From: an uncultured Candidatus Melainabacteria bacterium
Lineage (GTDB): Bacteria > Cyanobacteriota > Vampirovibrionia > Gastranaerophilales > Gastranaerophilaceae
DNA length: 64,000 nt
Assembly (NCBI GenBank): GCA_947364235.1
Contig: CANARY010000001.1
Coordinates: forward strand, 1 to 64,000
Direction of reading: 5' to 3'
Shown: in pieces, positions 8,583 to 17,548 of the stretch
Layout: each line of letters opens with the position of its first letter
Numbering within the stretch: the first letter of the stretch is position 1
Translations under genes and position numbers: made by a program
Notes under the pieces: model-generated
The model's database searches: none
What the model was told of the DNA's origin: nothing
What the model saw: the letters and a program-made list of their open reading frames with translations, nothing else

Positions 8583-9165
8583 TTTCCTTAACTAATTCAT
8601 TAAATATTTCATCTTTTATCTTGCAATATTGAAGGTTTTTACATTCTAATATACCTAGATTATGAAGATTCGTTATTGCTTTATTCATAGCCTCTTTAAA
8701 TAAAAAACTATCAATATCACAAAAATTCATATTAGGTAATTCATTTGTATTTCTGAGTTTTTGTTCTTCAATAATCGAAAGTTTTTTTAAAATATCAATA
8801 TCAAATTCTTTGATATTATTTTCAATAAGTAATTTTAGGATATAACCTTCATTTTGATAAACTTGTGGATTTTTAAGCATCATTGACAAACTATTAAACG
8901 CTTTTGTTACTGTTTTATTATGATATCTTTTATTAGTAACTATTAAAAATAACTTAATACAGCAAGAACACACTATATACCAAAAAGCAACCAAGAGCAC
9001 AACTGCAATTATAAACTTAGTTAAACCGGAAGCAGTTTCAACTAAATTAAATATTTCAGGGTACCTGGTTTTACTCAAAGCAAACAATGTAACAGCTGTA
9101 AATAGCAATGATTGCCAAAAATATTCTCCTAGATTCTTTACTATTTCTAAAATAATTTCTTTCAT
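8563..9165 (-). CDS. Membrane protein encoded between hsdR and hsdM
   Basis: About 200 residues with two hydrophobic segments (near residues 11-30 and 48-75 of the longer frame) followed by a soluble helical domain. I choose the ATG at 9165 because TAGGAGCAGC precedes it; an in-frame ATG at 9183 lacks this. The gene overlaps hsdM by 20 bases and starts 8 bases after the hsdR stop, so it belongs to the operon. Type I systems do not normally carry a membrane subunit. No family is recognised. Confidence 0.65.
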   Translation of the reverse strand: MKEIILEIVKNLGEYFWQSLLFTAVTLFALSKTRYPEIFNLVETASGLTKFIIAVVLLVAFWYIVCSCCIKLFLIVTNKRYHNKTVTKAFNSLSMMLKNPQVYQNEGYILKLLIENNIKEFDIDILKKLSIIEEQKLRNTNELPNMNFCDIDSFLFKEAMNKAITNLHNLGILECKNLQYCKIKDEIFNELVKENDGHSK

Positions 9166-9172
9166 GCTGCTC

Positions 9173-12100
9173 CTATGCCGCAATTAGTTCATTTAGTTTT
9201 GATATTACCTTATCAAGAATATTATCAAAGACTTTCTTTGCTTTACTAATTCCACCTTTTCTTGCAAAAACAGGCAAAAATTCAAAATCATCTACATCAA
9301 TTGTCAGATTTTCTATCAAATGATTTTTGATTAACTCAAGCCATTGTTCTTGTTCTTCGTTAAATTGTATTTCTGTTCGTAACGTATTAATTGCTCTTGT
9401 TACTCTTTCTTCTGCTGTCAAAAGTTCTTCATCATCTTTAGCAGCGTGTTTTATCATAGAAATTATATCAACCAATGCTTTATGGTAGATTGCTCCATGA
9501 ATCTTTTGCAGAGTTTCTATTTTATAATCATTCTGTTTTAATAATTCTTTAATGCTTTTAAGGGCATTTGTATTCCAGTCTTTTGGTGAATTAAAAAGAA
9601 TCTTGATTGCTTCTGTTGACTCTTTGTTCTGTTTGATAAATTCACAGAAACTATTTATATAGTCTGTTGTAGAGGTTGTAGTTCCATCATAACGGTTTAC
9701 TCTGCCAGATGTTACTTCATCAACGGCATCAAGAGCTCTTATAAAAGATTTGTCATTTCTTGGATAGTTAATAAGCAAATCTTGGAAATCTTTGTTTCTT
9801 AATATTTCCATAGTATCCATAAAATTAGAATCTAATCTGATTTTTAGTTCATCAGCAAATTTACTAATATTACCCTTTTCTATGTATTTAGAGAAAAGTT
9901 CATATGCTTTACCTGACATGTTTTTTTGAATACGTCTTAATCTTCTGGTAAGAACTTTAGTATTATAGTCTTTATCTTCGCCATTGTAGATTTTTTCAAT
10001 AACTTCTGATATAGGAACTGTTTCTTTACTCATTTTATAATCAAAACCGGAAACAGTTTTGAAATAATCGACTAATGTTCCACTGAAACAATCTACTAAT
10101 GTAAAGTGATCTTTATTAATATCATCGCAAAGCCTTGTCCCTCTGCCTAACATCTGTTCCCATAGGATACGTGATTTAACTGGTCTTAAAAAGACTACAA
10201 ATTCAATTGCAGGAACATCAACCCCTGTTGATAACATATCAACAGTTACAACAATTTTTGGTTCTGGTCTGTTTCTAAAAGTTCTAATTTTCTGCAACGG
10301 TCTATCAACTGTCGGACTACCTGTAATTTTGTATACAAAATCATCGCCTTCATTAAATACTTTTTTGCAAACTTCGACAATCTGATCTGCATGTGAACGG
10401 TTTGGTAAATCGTTGTATGCGAAAATTAAAGTTTTTGGGAAACGACCATATTTTTCAATATGTTCATCTATATACTTTTTTAGTTCTTGAATGATTTTTA
10501 CATTGGTATCCGGTACTGTAATTTTCTTCTCAATATCAGTCGCATCAAAGCTTCTTTCATCTTCCAAGAAATCTATTTTTGATTTTCCAGTTTTCACATC
10601 AACAAGTTCAACTTGCTCTCCTTCTTTTAAGAAAACGCCATTAATTTTTATACCTGAATTGATAATAACAGGGTCATCGTAATCAACCAAAAAACCATCA
10701 TTTACAGCTTCTTCAACTGAATATTTAAAAATAGGCTCATTAAAATAAGCAACTGTGTGCTGAGCCGGAGTAGCGGTCAAACCAACTTTTATTCCATCAA
10801 AATGTTTTATTGTATCTCGCCAAATATTGGATTCTTTTGAAGTATAACCTCTATGACATTCATCGACGATAATTAAGTCAAACGCATGAATAGGAATATT
10901 CATTTTTTCAGCATCAATTTCGTATTCTTCATTCATATCATCTTCGCTGACATTAGAATATTTACCCTGCAGATTTATTGTCATTCTTTGAATTGTTGAA
11001 ACATATACAAAAGAATGGTTTGGCTGAGGGTTTATTAAGTACTCATTAGGTAAAATATTCGGGTCAAACTTTTGATCTTCTTCAAAATCTTCTTTTTGAA
11101 ATTTTTGGCTATAAACTTCATATTCTTTATCAAATTTTGAACCATTTGGAGTTGCAAAACTGGAAAAGGCTGTTACTGCTTGTGCTGCTAAAGCCTTTCT
11201 ATCAACCAAGAATAGAACTCTTTTTACAACTTTTGCTTCTAATAATCTATATATAAGCGATATGGTTGTAAAAGTTTTACCGGTACCGGTTGCCATTGCG
11301 AGCATCATTTCTTGTTTTTGGTCTAATATGGCATTTTCAACAGCACTTATTGCCTTCATTTGGAATGGGTACAATTTTTTGTCAGAGTTATAATAGTTTT
11401 CAACAGGATTATTCTTTAACCATTTGTTATAGTCTATATTTTCTTGGTTAAATTTTTCTTCTAGAGCTATGGCATTATGAAATTCCATCAATTCGCGTTG
11501 AATATTTTTTTCACTTCTTACATCCAAGAAACAAATTGTTTCACCATTGGTAGAATATAAAAACGGAACTTTGTATTCTCGCCATATACCAACCCCATTT
11601 GTTGTATCTTTTGAATATCGCTTAGCTTGTTCTATAACATTTTTTGAACCAACGGAAATTTTCTTAGCTTCAATAAAACCTAACAAATTACCTTTAACAA
11701 ATAAAGCATAATCCGCAAAGCCACCATTCGTAGGTAACTCTCTAACCGCAATATTATCAAGTGTATGGAGTTCCAAGTTTTCCTTAAAATCGATAATTTG
11801 CCAACCCTGTTTTTGCAATTTAATATCAATAAGTTTTTGTCTTGTTTGTTTTTCTGTAATTGTAAATTCTCTATATTCAGAAATAGCAGAAGAACGTTTT
11901 TTAAATTGAAGAACTTTTTCTTTATTTGTATCCTGAATTTTTAATTGTTCATCTAACTGTTTTTGCAAATTTTCAATTAATTTCTTTTGTTCATCAATTA
12001 CTTTCTTGTCTTGGTTTACAGGAATTTCAAACGACTTAAATTCAGGCTTTGTATCTGTCTTAAGCATATAATACCAATATGCAACAAAATAAATATTGTT

Positions 12101-12418
12101 CAATGATTCCAAAGCTTCTTTTGCGGTTCCCTTTTGTTCATGAACTGCATAGTTGCCTTTAATCCTTACTAAATCAATAATATTTGCAATTTTATCAGGC
12201 ATTAACTCATTTCGACGACAGTATTTAATCAAATCAGTTAGTTTCAAATCAGGAGTAAGTGAGGCTTCTTGTATATAAATATCTTTTACTATGAATTCAC
12301 AAAACGTTCTCATTTTTGCAAGTGAAGATGCTGGATCTGAAGCATAGTAACATTCTGCCAGATATGCCAATCTTGCAAGTTCCGGATATTCATTTTTAAG
12401 GAAATCAAAATTGCTCAT
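9173..12418 (-). CDS. hsdR: Type I restriction endonuclease subunit HsdR
   Basis: 1081 residues. An N-terminal DUF4145-like helical domain (about 1-120) carries the NYAVHE motif. A coiled segment is followed by the nuclease domain with GFIEAKK near 247. The SF2 translocase has MATGTGKT near 375, VDECHRG near 515 and GLTATPA near 545. A helical C-terminus follows. It cleaves unmodified DNA after ATP-driven translocation. It is the first gene of the minus-strand operon, divergent from the OLD-like gene across about 70 bases that must hold both promoters. Confidence 0.95.
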   Translation of the reverse strand: MSNFDFLKNEYPELARLAYLAECYYASDPASSLAKMRTFCEFIVKDIYIQEASLTPDLKLTDLIKYCRRNELMPDKIANIIDLVRIKGNYAVHEQKGTAKEALESLNNIYFVAYWYYMLKTDTKPEFKSFEIPVNQDKKVIDEQKKLIENLQKQLDEQLKIQDTNKEKVLQFKKRSSAISEYREFTITEKQTRQKLIDIKLQKQGWQIIDFKENLELHTLDNIAVRELPTNGGFADYALFVKGNLLGFIEAKKISVGSKNVIEQAKRYSKDTTNGVGIWREYKVPFLYSTNGETICFLDVRSEKNIQRELMEFHNAIALEEKFNQENIDYNKWLKNNPVENYYNSDKKLYPFQMKAISAVENAILDQKQEMMLAMATGTGKTFTTISLIYRLLEAKVVKRVLFLVDRKALAAQAVTAFSSFATPNGSKFDKEYEVYSQKFQKEDFEEDQKFDPNILPNEYLINPQPNHSFVYVSTIQRMTINLQGKYSNVSEDDMNEEYEIDAEKMNIPIHAFDLIIVDECHRGYTSKESNIWRDTIKHFDGIKVGLTATPAQHTVAYFNEPIFKYSVEEAVNDGFLVDYDDPVIINSGIKINGVFLKEGEQVELVDVKTGKSKIDFLEDERSFDATDIEKKITVPDTNVKIIQELKKYIDEHIEKYGRFPKTLIFAYNDLPNRSHADQIVEVCKKVFNEGDDFVYKITGSPTVDRPLQKIRTFRNRPEPKIVVTVDMLSTGVDVPAIEFVVFLRPVKSRILWEQMLGRGTRLCDDINKDHFTLVDCFSGTLVDYFKTVSGFDYKMSKETVPISEVIEKIYNGEDKDYNTKVLTRRLRRIQKNMSGKAYELFSKYIEKGNISKFADELKIRLDSNFMDTMEILRNKDFQDLLINYPRNDKSFIRALDAVDEVTSGRVNRYDGTTTSTTDYINSFCEFIKQNKESTEAIKILFNSPKDWNTNALKSIKELLKQNDYKIETLQKIHGAIYHKALVDIISMIKHAAKDDEELLTAEERVTRAINTLRTEIQFNEEQEQWLELIKNHLIENLTIDVDDFEFLPVFARKGGISKAKKVFDNILDKVISKLNELIAA

Positions 12419-12491
12419 ACAAACACCTATTCTTTACATTTATACTATCATAAAAATTTTTATAATATAATTACTTTATTCGAGGTGTGAA

Positions 12492-14054
12492 ATGATTATA
12501 AAACAAATTTTTATTGAAAAATTTAGGGATATAGAGAATTTACCATTAAAATTTGGTTCAAAAGTTACGTTTATTGCTGGTAGTAATGGAACTTCTAAAA
12601 CATCATTATTAGGTCTTATTGCTCAACCATTTTCTTTTAGAGAACGAGTATATAATAAAAAACTCGGAAAAGAGACTCCCAAAATAGTACATAGAACTCT
12701 TGCAGACAAGCCTTTTGAAACAAAATTTAGTGATATTCATAATTTAACAGATTATGATGATATCTTATCTATAAAATATACCCTTACGTTAGAAGAATCC
12801 AAGGATAATGTTATAGAAATGCCAGTGGCTGGAGAACACAGAGACAAAACTGCAAAAACAGAAAAAAGATTTGTTGCTTTTCCACAAGAACGAGAGGCTG
12901 GAAAAGGTAATTATAAATTTCCTGTTATATATTTGGGACTCAAAAGACTTTATCCTTTAGGGGAGCATAATGAAAAAGATGTACATATTGAAGAATGTAA
13001 TAACATTGCAGATGAGTATATAAATCTATACAACAAATTACATAGAGAATTGTTTGTAGATACAAGCATAAATTATACATTAGAGAATGTTAATACCTCG
13101 AATAAATCATTATTGGGTGGGAAAAATGAAAAATATGATTCTAATGGGTTTTCTGCAGGACAAGATAATATAAGTCAAATTATTACAGCGATATTATCAT
13201 TTAAAAAGCTTAAAGATGAAATTGGAACAAACTATAAAGGTGGATTATTACTAATTGATGAAATTGAATCAACTTTACACCCTTTAATAAAAGAAAATTT
13301 AGTCAATATGCTTTATAAATTTGCTAGGGATTATTCTTTGCAAATAATAATTACAACACATTCTCTAGATGTATTACAAATTGGTATGCAGAAAAAATAT
13401 GCCAATGATACAGAAATAATTTATTTAACCAAGACAAGAGAAAATTTAGAATTTTGGGAAAAAGCACAATTTGAAGATATACAAGAAGATATGACTGCAA
13501 AAATTCTTAAAAAAGAAACATATAAGCAACAGGTTTTGTGTGAAGATGATGAGGCGACAGCTTTTCTTAAAGCAATCTTACCCAAAAATATTCAAGATAG
13601 AATCGTTATAATATCAACTAAGTTAGGCTGCGGAAACTTAGTAAATTTAGCAAATTCTCAAATATCTAAGTATAATAAGTTTTTATTTGTGTTAGATGGA
13701 GATCAAAAATCTCAGAAAAATAACGTTATATGTTTACCAGGTAAGGATTCTCCTGAAGGATTAATTCATTCAATGATATCTAATTGCAAAGAAGATGCTG
13801 ATTTTTTCAGAAAACCTAAACCTGCAAAACAAGTATATCTAAAAGGATTTGTTGAACTTCCCACAAAAGGAATTGATAAAAATCAAGATGGAATAAGAAG
13901 GGAAAAATTGAAAGCGTTTTTTGAGTATTTAAAGAAAGATGTTAATCGTCAGTCTTGGAACTCATTATTTAAATACTGGATTTCCAAGAATAAAAAAGAG
14001 GTTGATGATTTTATAAATAAATTTGAGTTAAAACTTGAACAATTTAAATCTTAA
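12492..14054 (+). CDS. OLD-like ATPase with TOPRIM-type nuclease domain
   Basis: 520 residues. An ABC-type ATPase begins with IEKFRDIENLPLKFGS and a P-loop GSNGTSKTS (residues 30-38). A signature-like SAGQDNISQI (near 222), Walker B LLLIDEIE (near 252-259) and the H-loop TTHSLDVL (near 289) follow. The C-terminal part has VLCEDDEATAF (near 348) and FLFVLDGDQ (near 397). This acidic pattern is that of the TOPRIM domain in OLD-family nucleases. Such proteins act in phage defence. GAGGTGTGAA precedes the ATG. It starts a three-gene plus-strand run. Confidence 0.8.
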   Translation: MIIKQIFIEKFRDIENLPLKFGSKVTFIAGSNGTSKTSLLGLIAQPFSFRERVYNKKLGKETPKIVHRTLADKPFETKFSDIHNLTDYDDILSIKYTLTLEESKDNVIEMPVAGEHRDKTAKTEKRFVAFPQEREAGKGNYKFPVIYLGLKRLYPLGEHNEKDVHIEECNNIADEYINLYNKLHRELFVDTSINYTLENVNTSNKSLLGGKNEKYDSNGFSAGQDNISQIITAILSFKKLKDEIGTNYKGGLLLIDEIESTLHPLIKENLVNMLYKFARDYSLQIIITTHSLDVLQIGMQKKYANDTEIIYLTKTRENLEFWEKAQFEDIQEDMTAKILKKETYKQQVLCEDDEATAFLKAILPKNIQDRIVIISTKLGCGNLVNLANSQISKYNKFLFVLDGDQKSQKNNVICLPGKDSPEGLIHSMISNCKEDADFFRKPKPAKQVYLKGFVELPTKGIDKNQDGIRREKLKAFFEYLKKDVNRQSWNSLFKYWISKNKKEVDDFINKFELKLEQFKS

Positions 14055-14101
14055 TAATGTCTTCAATTTAATGTGTTTTTATGTAATTAATTCATTATAG
14101 G

Positions 14102-15595
14102 ATGACAATGAGTAAGTTTTATACAGAACAAAAGATAAATATTTCTTTACTCGATCTGGATACGCAAAATCCCAGATTTTTAATGTTGTATAAAGATTCT
14201 CACTCCCAAGATGAAATAATAAAGTATTTATTAAAAAATGAAAATGCTAATGAAATTGTAAAATCTATACTAGAACAAGATGATTTTCGTTCAGATTCGT
14301 TTTTGTATGTTATTCAAAATGGAGAACGGTATTTAGTCAAAGAAGGCAATAGAAGATTAGCAGCTGTAAAAGCTCTTCAAGACCCTAAAAAATATTTAAA
14401 TAATAAATTCGATAAATTTATTATTAATGAGGTTTCTTGTCTTGTCTATTCTGACAATGTTGCGTTAGATAAAGCGGTTGCTTCACGACATACTCAAATA
14501 GATGTAAAAAGATGGTCAAGGTTGGCTCAAGGTGCTTATATATATAATTGCATTAAAGGTGGAATGCAATTATCTGATTTAAACTACTTAAAAGACTATA
14601 AGTCGCTATATAAACTTTTTAATATGTATTTGGCAGCAGATAATGTAGGATATGGCGAGCAATTTAAAAAATTGGTATTAGAATGGGATAGAGCAACTCT
14701 TATTGAACGTTTTTTTAGTAATCATTCGCAAAAATATATTTTACCTTATTTAGGTTATAGTGTTGATAATAAGTCTAGCCAAATAACTGTATTTGATGAA
14801 GAATTATTTAAGCTTGCATTAGATAATTTCATTGTTTGGTTAGATCCTAAAAATGCAGAAAAAATTACCACACAAATGGTTACAGACAAATCAATAGACA
14901 AATATTTTAATGAAAATTTTTATACAAATACAAATAAGCAACATTCTAAACAATTAAGTATTGAAGATAATATTCTGATACACCATAAAGAAGAAACTAA
15001 TAATAAAATAGTGGATACAAAGGAAGATAAAATTAGGGTAGAACCAAGCTTGCAAGAAATAAGTATTGAGGATAGTGAAAACACTCCTAAGAAGCAACCT
15101 AGTTCATTTATTGTTAAAAAACATTCGAAAGATAGAAAAACATATTTGCCACCAAAATTTTATCTTTCCATTCCAGCTGGACGAGCAAGAGATGTTTTTT
15201 GGGAGTTAAGAAAACTTTCTCCAGTAAAGAATAAAATGCCTAACTCTTTTGCAATAATGACTAGAATATTTTTAGAAATGACTTTAGATTTTTATGGTGA
15301 AAAACATATTAGCGAATATAAGAATAAAAATATAAATTCTAAAAAGTACGAATTATGTATGAAAATGAAAGATGTTATTGATGATTTAAAATCTAAAAAT
15401 ATTCTTACAATGCAGGAATATAATACTTTATTTAGATTTACAAATAATGATAAAGCAAGATTTGATAATATTCATACTCTACATCAGTATGTCCATAATG
15501 CAAGTTGTGTCCCAAATGACAATGATTTAAAAACAATTTGGGATAATTTATCCAAATTATTTACTATTATATGGAATACGGAGGAGGTTAATTAA
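14102..15595 (+). CDS. ParB-like domain protein with possible HEPN-type C-terminus
   Basis: 497 residues. The N-terminal 110 residues look like a ParB/sulfiredoxin fold: ISLLDLDTQNPRF, then YLVKEGNRRLAAVKAL, which is the EG.RR..A box. A low-complexity linker follows (about 275-330). A helical C-terminus then contains KARFDNIHTLHQYVHN, which includes an R-x4-H spacing like that of HEPN ribonucleases. The HEPN reading is a guess. The start could also be the ATG at 14108, which has better spacing to AGGATG. The stop overlaps the methylase ATG, so the genes are coupled. Confidence 0.6.
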   Translation: MTMSKFYTEQKINISLLDLDTQNPRFLMLYKDSHSQDEIIKYLLKNENANEIVKSILEQDDFRSDSFLYVIQNGERYLVKEGNRRLAAVKALQDPKKYLNNKFDKFIINEVSCLVYSDNVALDKAVASRHTQIDVKRWSRLAQGAYIYNCIKGGMQLSDLNYLKDYKSLYKLFNMYLAADNVGYGEQFKKLVLEWDRATLIERFFSNHSQKYILPYLGYSVDNKSSQITVFDEELFKLALDNFIVWLDPKNAEKITTQMVTDKSIDKYFNENFYTNTNKQHSKQLSIEDNILIHHKEETNNKIVDTKEDKIRVEPSLQEISIEDSENTPKKQPSSFIVKKHSKDRKTYLPPKFYLSIPAGRARDVFWELRKLSPVKNKMPNSFAIMTRIFLEMTLDFYGEKHISEYKNKNINSKKYELCMKMKDVIDDLKSKNILTMQEYNTLFRFTNNDKARFDNIHTLHQYVHNASCVPNDNDLKTIWDNLSKLFTIIWNTEEVN

Positions 15596-16446
15596 TGAGA
15601 TACTCTCCTTTAAGATATCCTGGTGGAAAAGGTAAAATTGCAAAATTTATGAAACAATTTGTCAAAGAAAATTTTGACGAGCTCCCTGTATATATAGAGC
15701 CTTATGCTGGAGGAGCTGAAATTGCTCTAACTTTACTAATAGAGGGTTATGTTAAGAAGATTTGGATAAATGATAAGGACTATGGCATATATTGCTTATG
15801 GTTATCGATATTAAATGATACGGAACAATTTATAAAGAAAATAGAGGAAACCAAACTCGATATTCCAACATGGAGAAAACAAAAGGATATTTATAAAAAT
15901 CAAGAAAAATATACGAAATTAGAAGTTGGATTTGCTACATTCTATTTAAATAGATGTAATTTTTCTGGGGTCATAAAAGGTGGACCAATTGGTGGGATTA
16001 AGCAAACTGGTAAATGGAAAATTGATGCTCGTTTTAATAAAAAAGATTTAATACAAAGAATAGAGAGAATTGCAAAACATAAAAATAATATCAAGGTATA
16101 TAATGAAGATACTTTAGAACTTTTAGAAAAACATAAACGACTGTTTAAAAAGTGTTTGTTATATCTAGATCCTCCATATTTTGACAAAGGAGATCAGCTT
16201 TATACCAATCATTACAAAAGTAGAGACCATGCAAAAATATCTCAATATATAAGCAAATTAAAAGGGAAATGGATTGTTAGTTATGACAATGTTCCTGAAA
16301 TTGTAGATTTATATAAATTTGTAAAATCACAAAATATAAGAGAATTTAATATTTCTTATTCCGCTGCAGAAGGGAAAAACAAGCGAGGTAAAGAGATAAT
16401 GTTTTTTGCTGAAAACGTTAATTTGCCAGCATTGGCAATATGCTAA
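15595..16446 (+). CDS. Dam-type DNA adenine N6-methyltransferase (D12 class)
   Basis: 283 residues with the family's usual length. It starts SPLRYPGGKGKIAKFM, has the SAM-binding motif EPYAGGAE near residue 38, and the catalytic DPPYFD near 193. The YPGGK opening is typical of Dam/M.EcoRV-like enzymes that methylate adenine. GGAGGAGG lies 7 bases before the ATG, and the start overlaps the previous stop. As the third gene of the OLD/ParB-like run, it probably marks self DNA for that system. A housekeeping role seems less likely in this location. Confidence 0.9.
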   Translation: MRYSPLRYPGGKGKIAKFMKQFVKENFDELPVYIEPYAGGAEIALTLLIEGYVKKIWINDKDYGIYCLWLSILNDTEQFIKKIEETKLDIPTWRKQKDIYKNQEKYTKLEVGFATFYLNRCNFSGVIKGGPIGGIKQTGKWKIDARFNKKDLIQRIERIAKHKNNIKVYNEDTLELLEKHKRLFKKCLLYLDPPYFDKGDQLYTNHYKSRDHAKISQYISKLKGKWIVSYDNVPEIVDLYKFVKSQNIREFNISYSAAEGKNKRGKEIMFFAENVNLPALAIC

Positions 16447-16459
16447 TTGATAATTTGCT

Positions 16460-17023
16460 CTACAAATAAAAATTCCGATACACCTCATCGATGTCTTCTT
16501 GTTCTATTCCGATGTAGCGGAGGGTGATGGAGGGGGTAGAATGATTGAAGATTTTCTGCAACATTACGATATCGTCGTATTGTTGGTAAAAATGGTAGCC
16601 GAAGGTTTTGCGCAATGTATGTGTTCCGATTCTGCCCTTAATTCCTGCCATTCGGGCAGCTTTGTTTATAATTCGATATGCTTGGGCTCTGTCTAGTCTA
16701 TATTCTTTTTGTGTATAAAATAGAGGTCTGTTGTCGGGTTTATCTTTTACAAATTCTTCAATCTCGGCTTTCAAGTTCTCGTTAATTGGAAATTTTTTAT
16801 ACTTGTTCGTTTTCTTTTCTCTTAATTCTATATAGTCTTTGCCTTTTACGTCTTTGACGTCGAGGGAGAGGATATCGGCGATTCTTAGTCCGCTATTTAT
16901 TCCGAAGTTGAAAAGCAGAGCGTTGCGTGGTTTCTTGGAAAGAATTCGTTTTATATTTTGGATATCTTCTATGCTTTTTATCGGTTCGACGATGTTCATT
17001 TGTACCTCAAGGTTTTGAGCCAC
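16460..17023 (-). CDS. Tyrosine recombinase, catalytic domain only
   Basis: 187 residues covering only the catalytic domain. It has SGLRIADIL with the first Arg, the HTLRKTF box (H-x-x-R), FNHSTPSITLRY with the second His, and the nucleophile Tyr in RYIG. All core residues are present, but the N-terminal core-binding domain of XerC/phage integrases is absent. It converges with the Dam gene across 13 bases. Immediately upstream of its start lie nested inverted repeats that could be its recombination site. Confidence 0.85.
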   Translation of the reverse strand: MAQNLEVQMNIVEPIKSIEDIQNIKRILSKKPRNALLFNFGINSGLRIADILSLDVKDVKGKDYIELREKKTNKYKKFPINENLKAEIEEFVKDKPDNRPLFYTQKEYRLDRAQAYRIINKAARMAGIKGRIGTHTLRKTFGYHFYQQYDDIVMLQKIFNHSTPSITLRYIGIEQEDIDEVYRNFYL

Positions 17024-17124
17024 AACATTAATTACTTAAAAGACAGGAAAAATAAAGCCTTGCAACAAATTCAAACTCAAGCTCTCCTTCTACTCCCCCC
17101 CCTGCCATTTACCCCGAATCTCAA

Positions 17125-17199
17125 AAAACACAACATATCATTCTGGAAATGTGTAATTCCCAAGGTAGAATGATACACACAATTCTAATGTTGTGTTTT
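17125..17199. repeat. Nested inverted repeats between integrase and hipB
   Basis: The outer arms AAAACACAACAT (17125-17136) and ATGTTGTGTTTT (17188-17199) are exact complements. The inner arms ATCATTCT (17137-17144) and AGAATGAT (17167-17174) are also exact. The right side has a 13-base spacer between inner and outer arms. The block sits in the divergent space between a tyrosine recombinase and hipB. It could be a recombination (att-like) site or a structured leader. Confidence 0.6.
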
Positions 17200-17229
17200 A
17201 ATATTTAGATAATATATTATCTAAATATT
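17200..17229. promoter_or_regulatory. 30-bp perfect palindrome, probable HipB operator
   Basis: AATATTTAGATAATA at 17200-17214 is followed by its exact reverse complement at 17215-17229. Its right end runs into the -35 hexamer of the hipB promoter. The core ATAATATATTAT recurs at 17250-17261 over the -10 box. Two copies of a palindrome over the promoter of an XRE-type antitoxin are what autoregulation would look like. Confidence 0.65.
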
Positions 17230-17254
17230 GACTTTTTACTCTAAATGGTATAAT
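17228..17254 (+). promoter_or_regulatory. hipBA promoter giving a nearly leaderless mRNA
   Basis: TTGACT (17228-17233) and TATAAT (17249-17254) are spaced by 15 bases. Transcription would start near 17261, only about three bases before the ATG at 17264. No Shine-Dalgarno is visible there. Confidence 0.55.
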
Positions 17255-17263
17255 ATATTATCT

Positions 17264-17548
17264 ATGAATGACTTTATTTTTTATGCTAAATCGCCCTATG
17301 ATATTGCAAAAGAATTTGTTGAAAAGATTAAGCAGAAGAGAAAAATGCTTAAAATTTCACAAGTACAACTTGCGACAAAATCGGGTGTTAGCCTAGGGTC
17401 TATCAAGAGATTTGAATCAAAACATGAAATTTCACTAAGTTCTTTGATAAAAATTTTAATTGCTCTTAATTTAGAAAAAGATTTTGAAAACTTGTTTATG
17501 CAAAAGACCTACAATTCTATAGATGAGGTTATAAATGGACAACTATAA
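17264..17548 (+). CDS. hipB: HipB-like antitoxin (XRE-type HTH)
   Basis: 94 residues with an XRE helix-turn-helix over about residues 30-80 (KMLKISQVQLATKSGVSLGS then IKRFES). HipB dimers bind operator DNA and neutralise HipA. I choose the ATG at 17264: the alternative TTG at 17228 would place the -35 box inside the gene. The frame overlaps hipA by 14 bases, so translation is coupled. Base composition is like the neighbours. Confidence 0.85.
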   Translation: MNDFIFYAKSPYDIAKEFVEKIKQKRKMLKISQVQLATKSGVSLGSIKRFESKHEISLSSLIKILIALNLEKDFENLFMQKTYNSIDEVINGQL

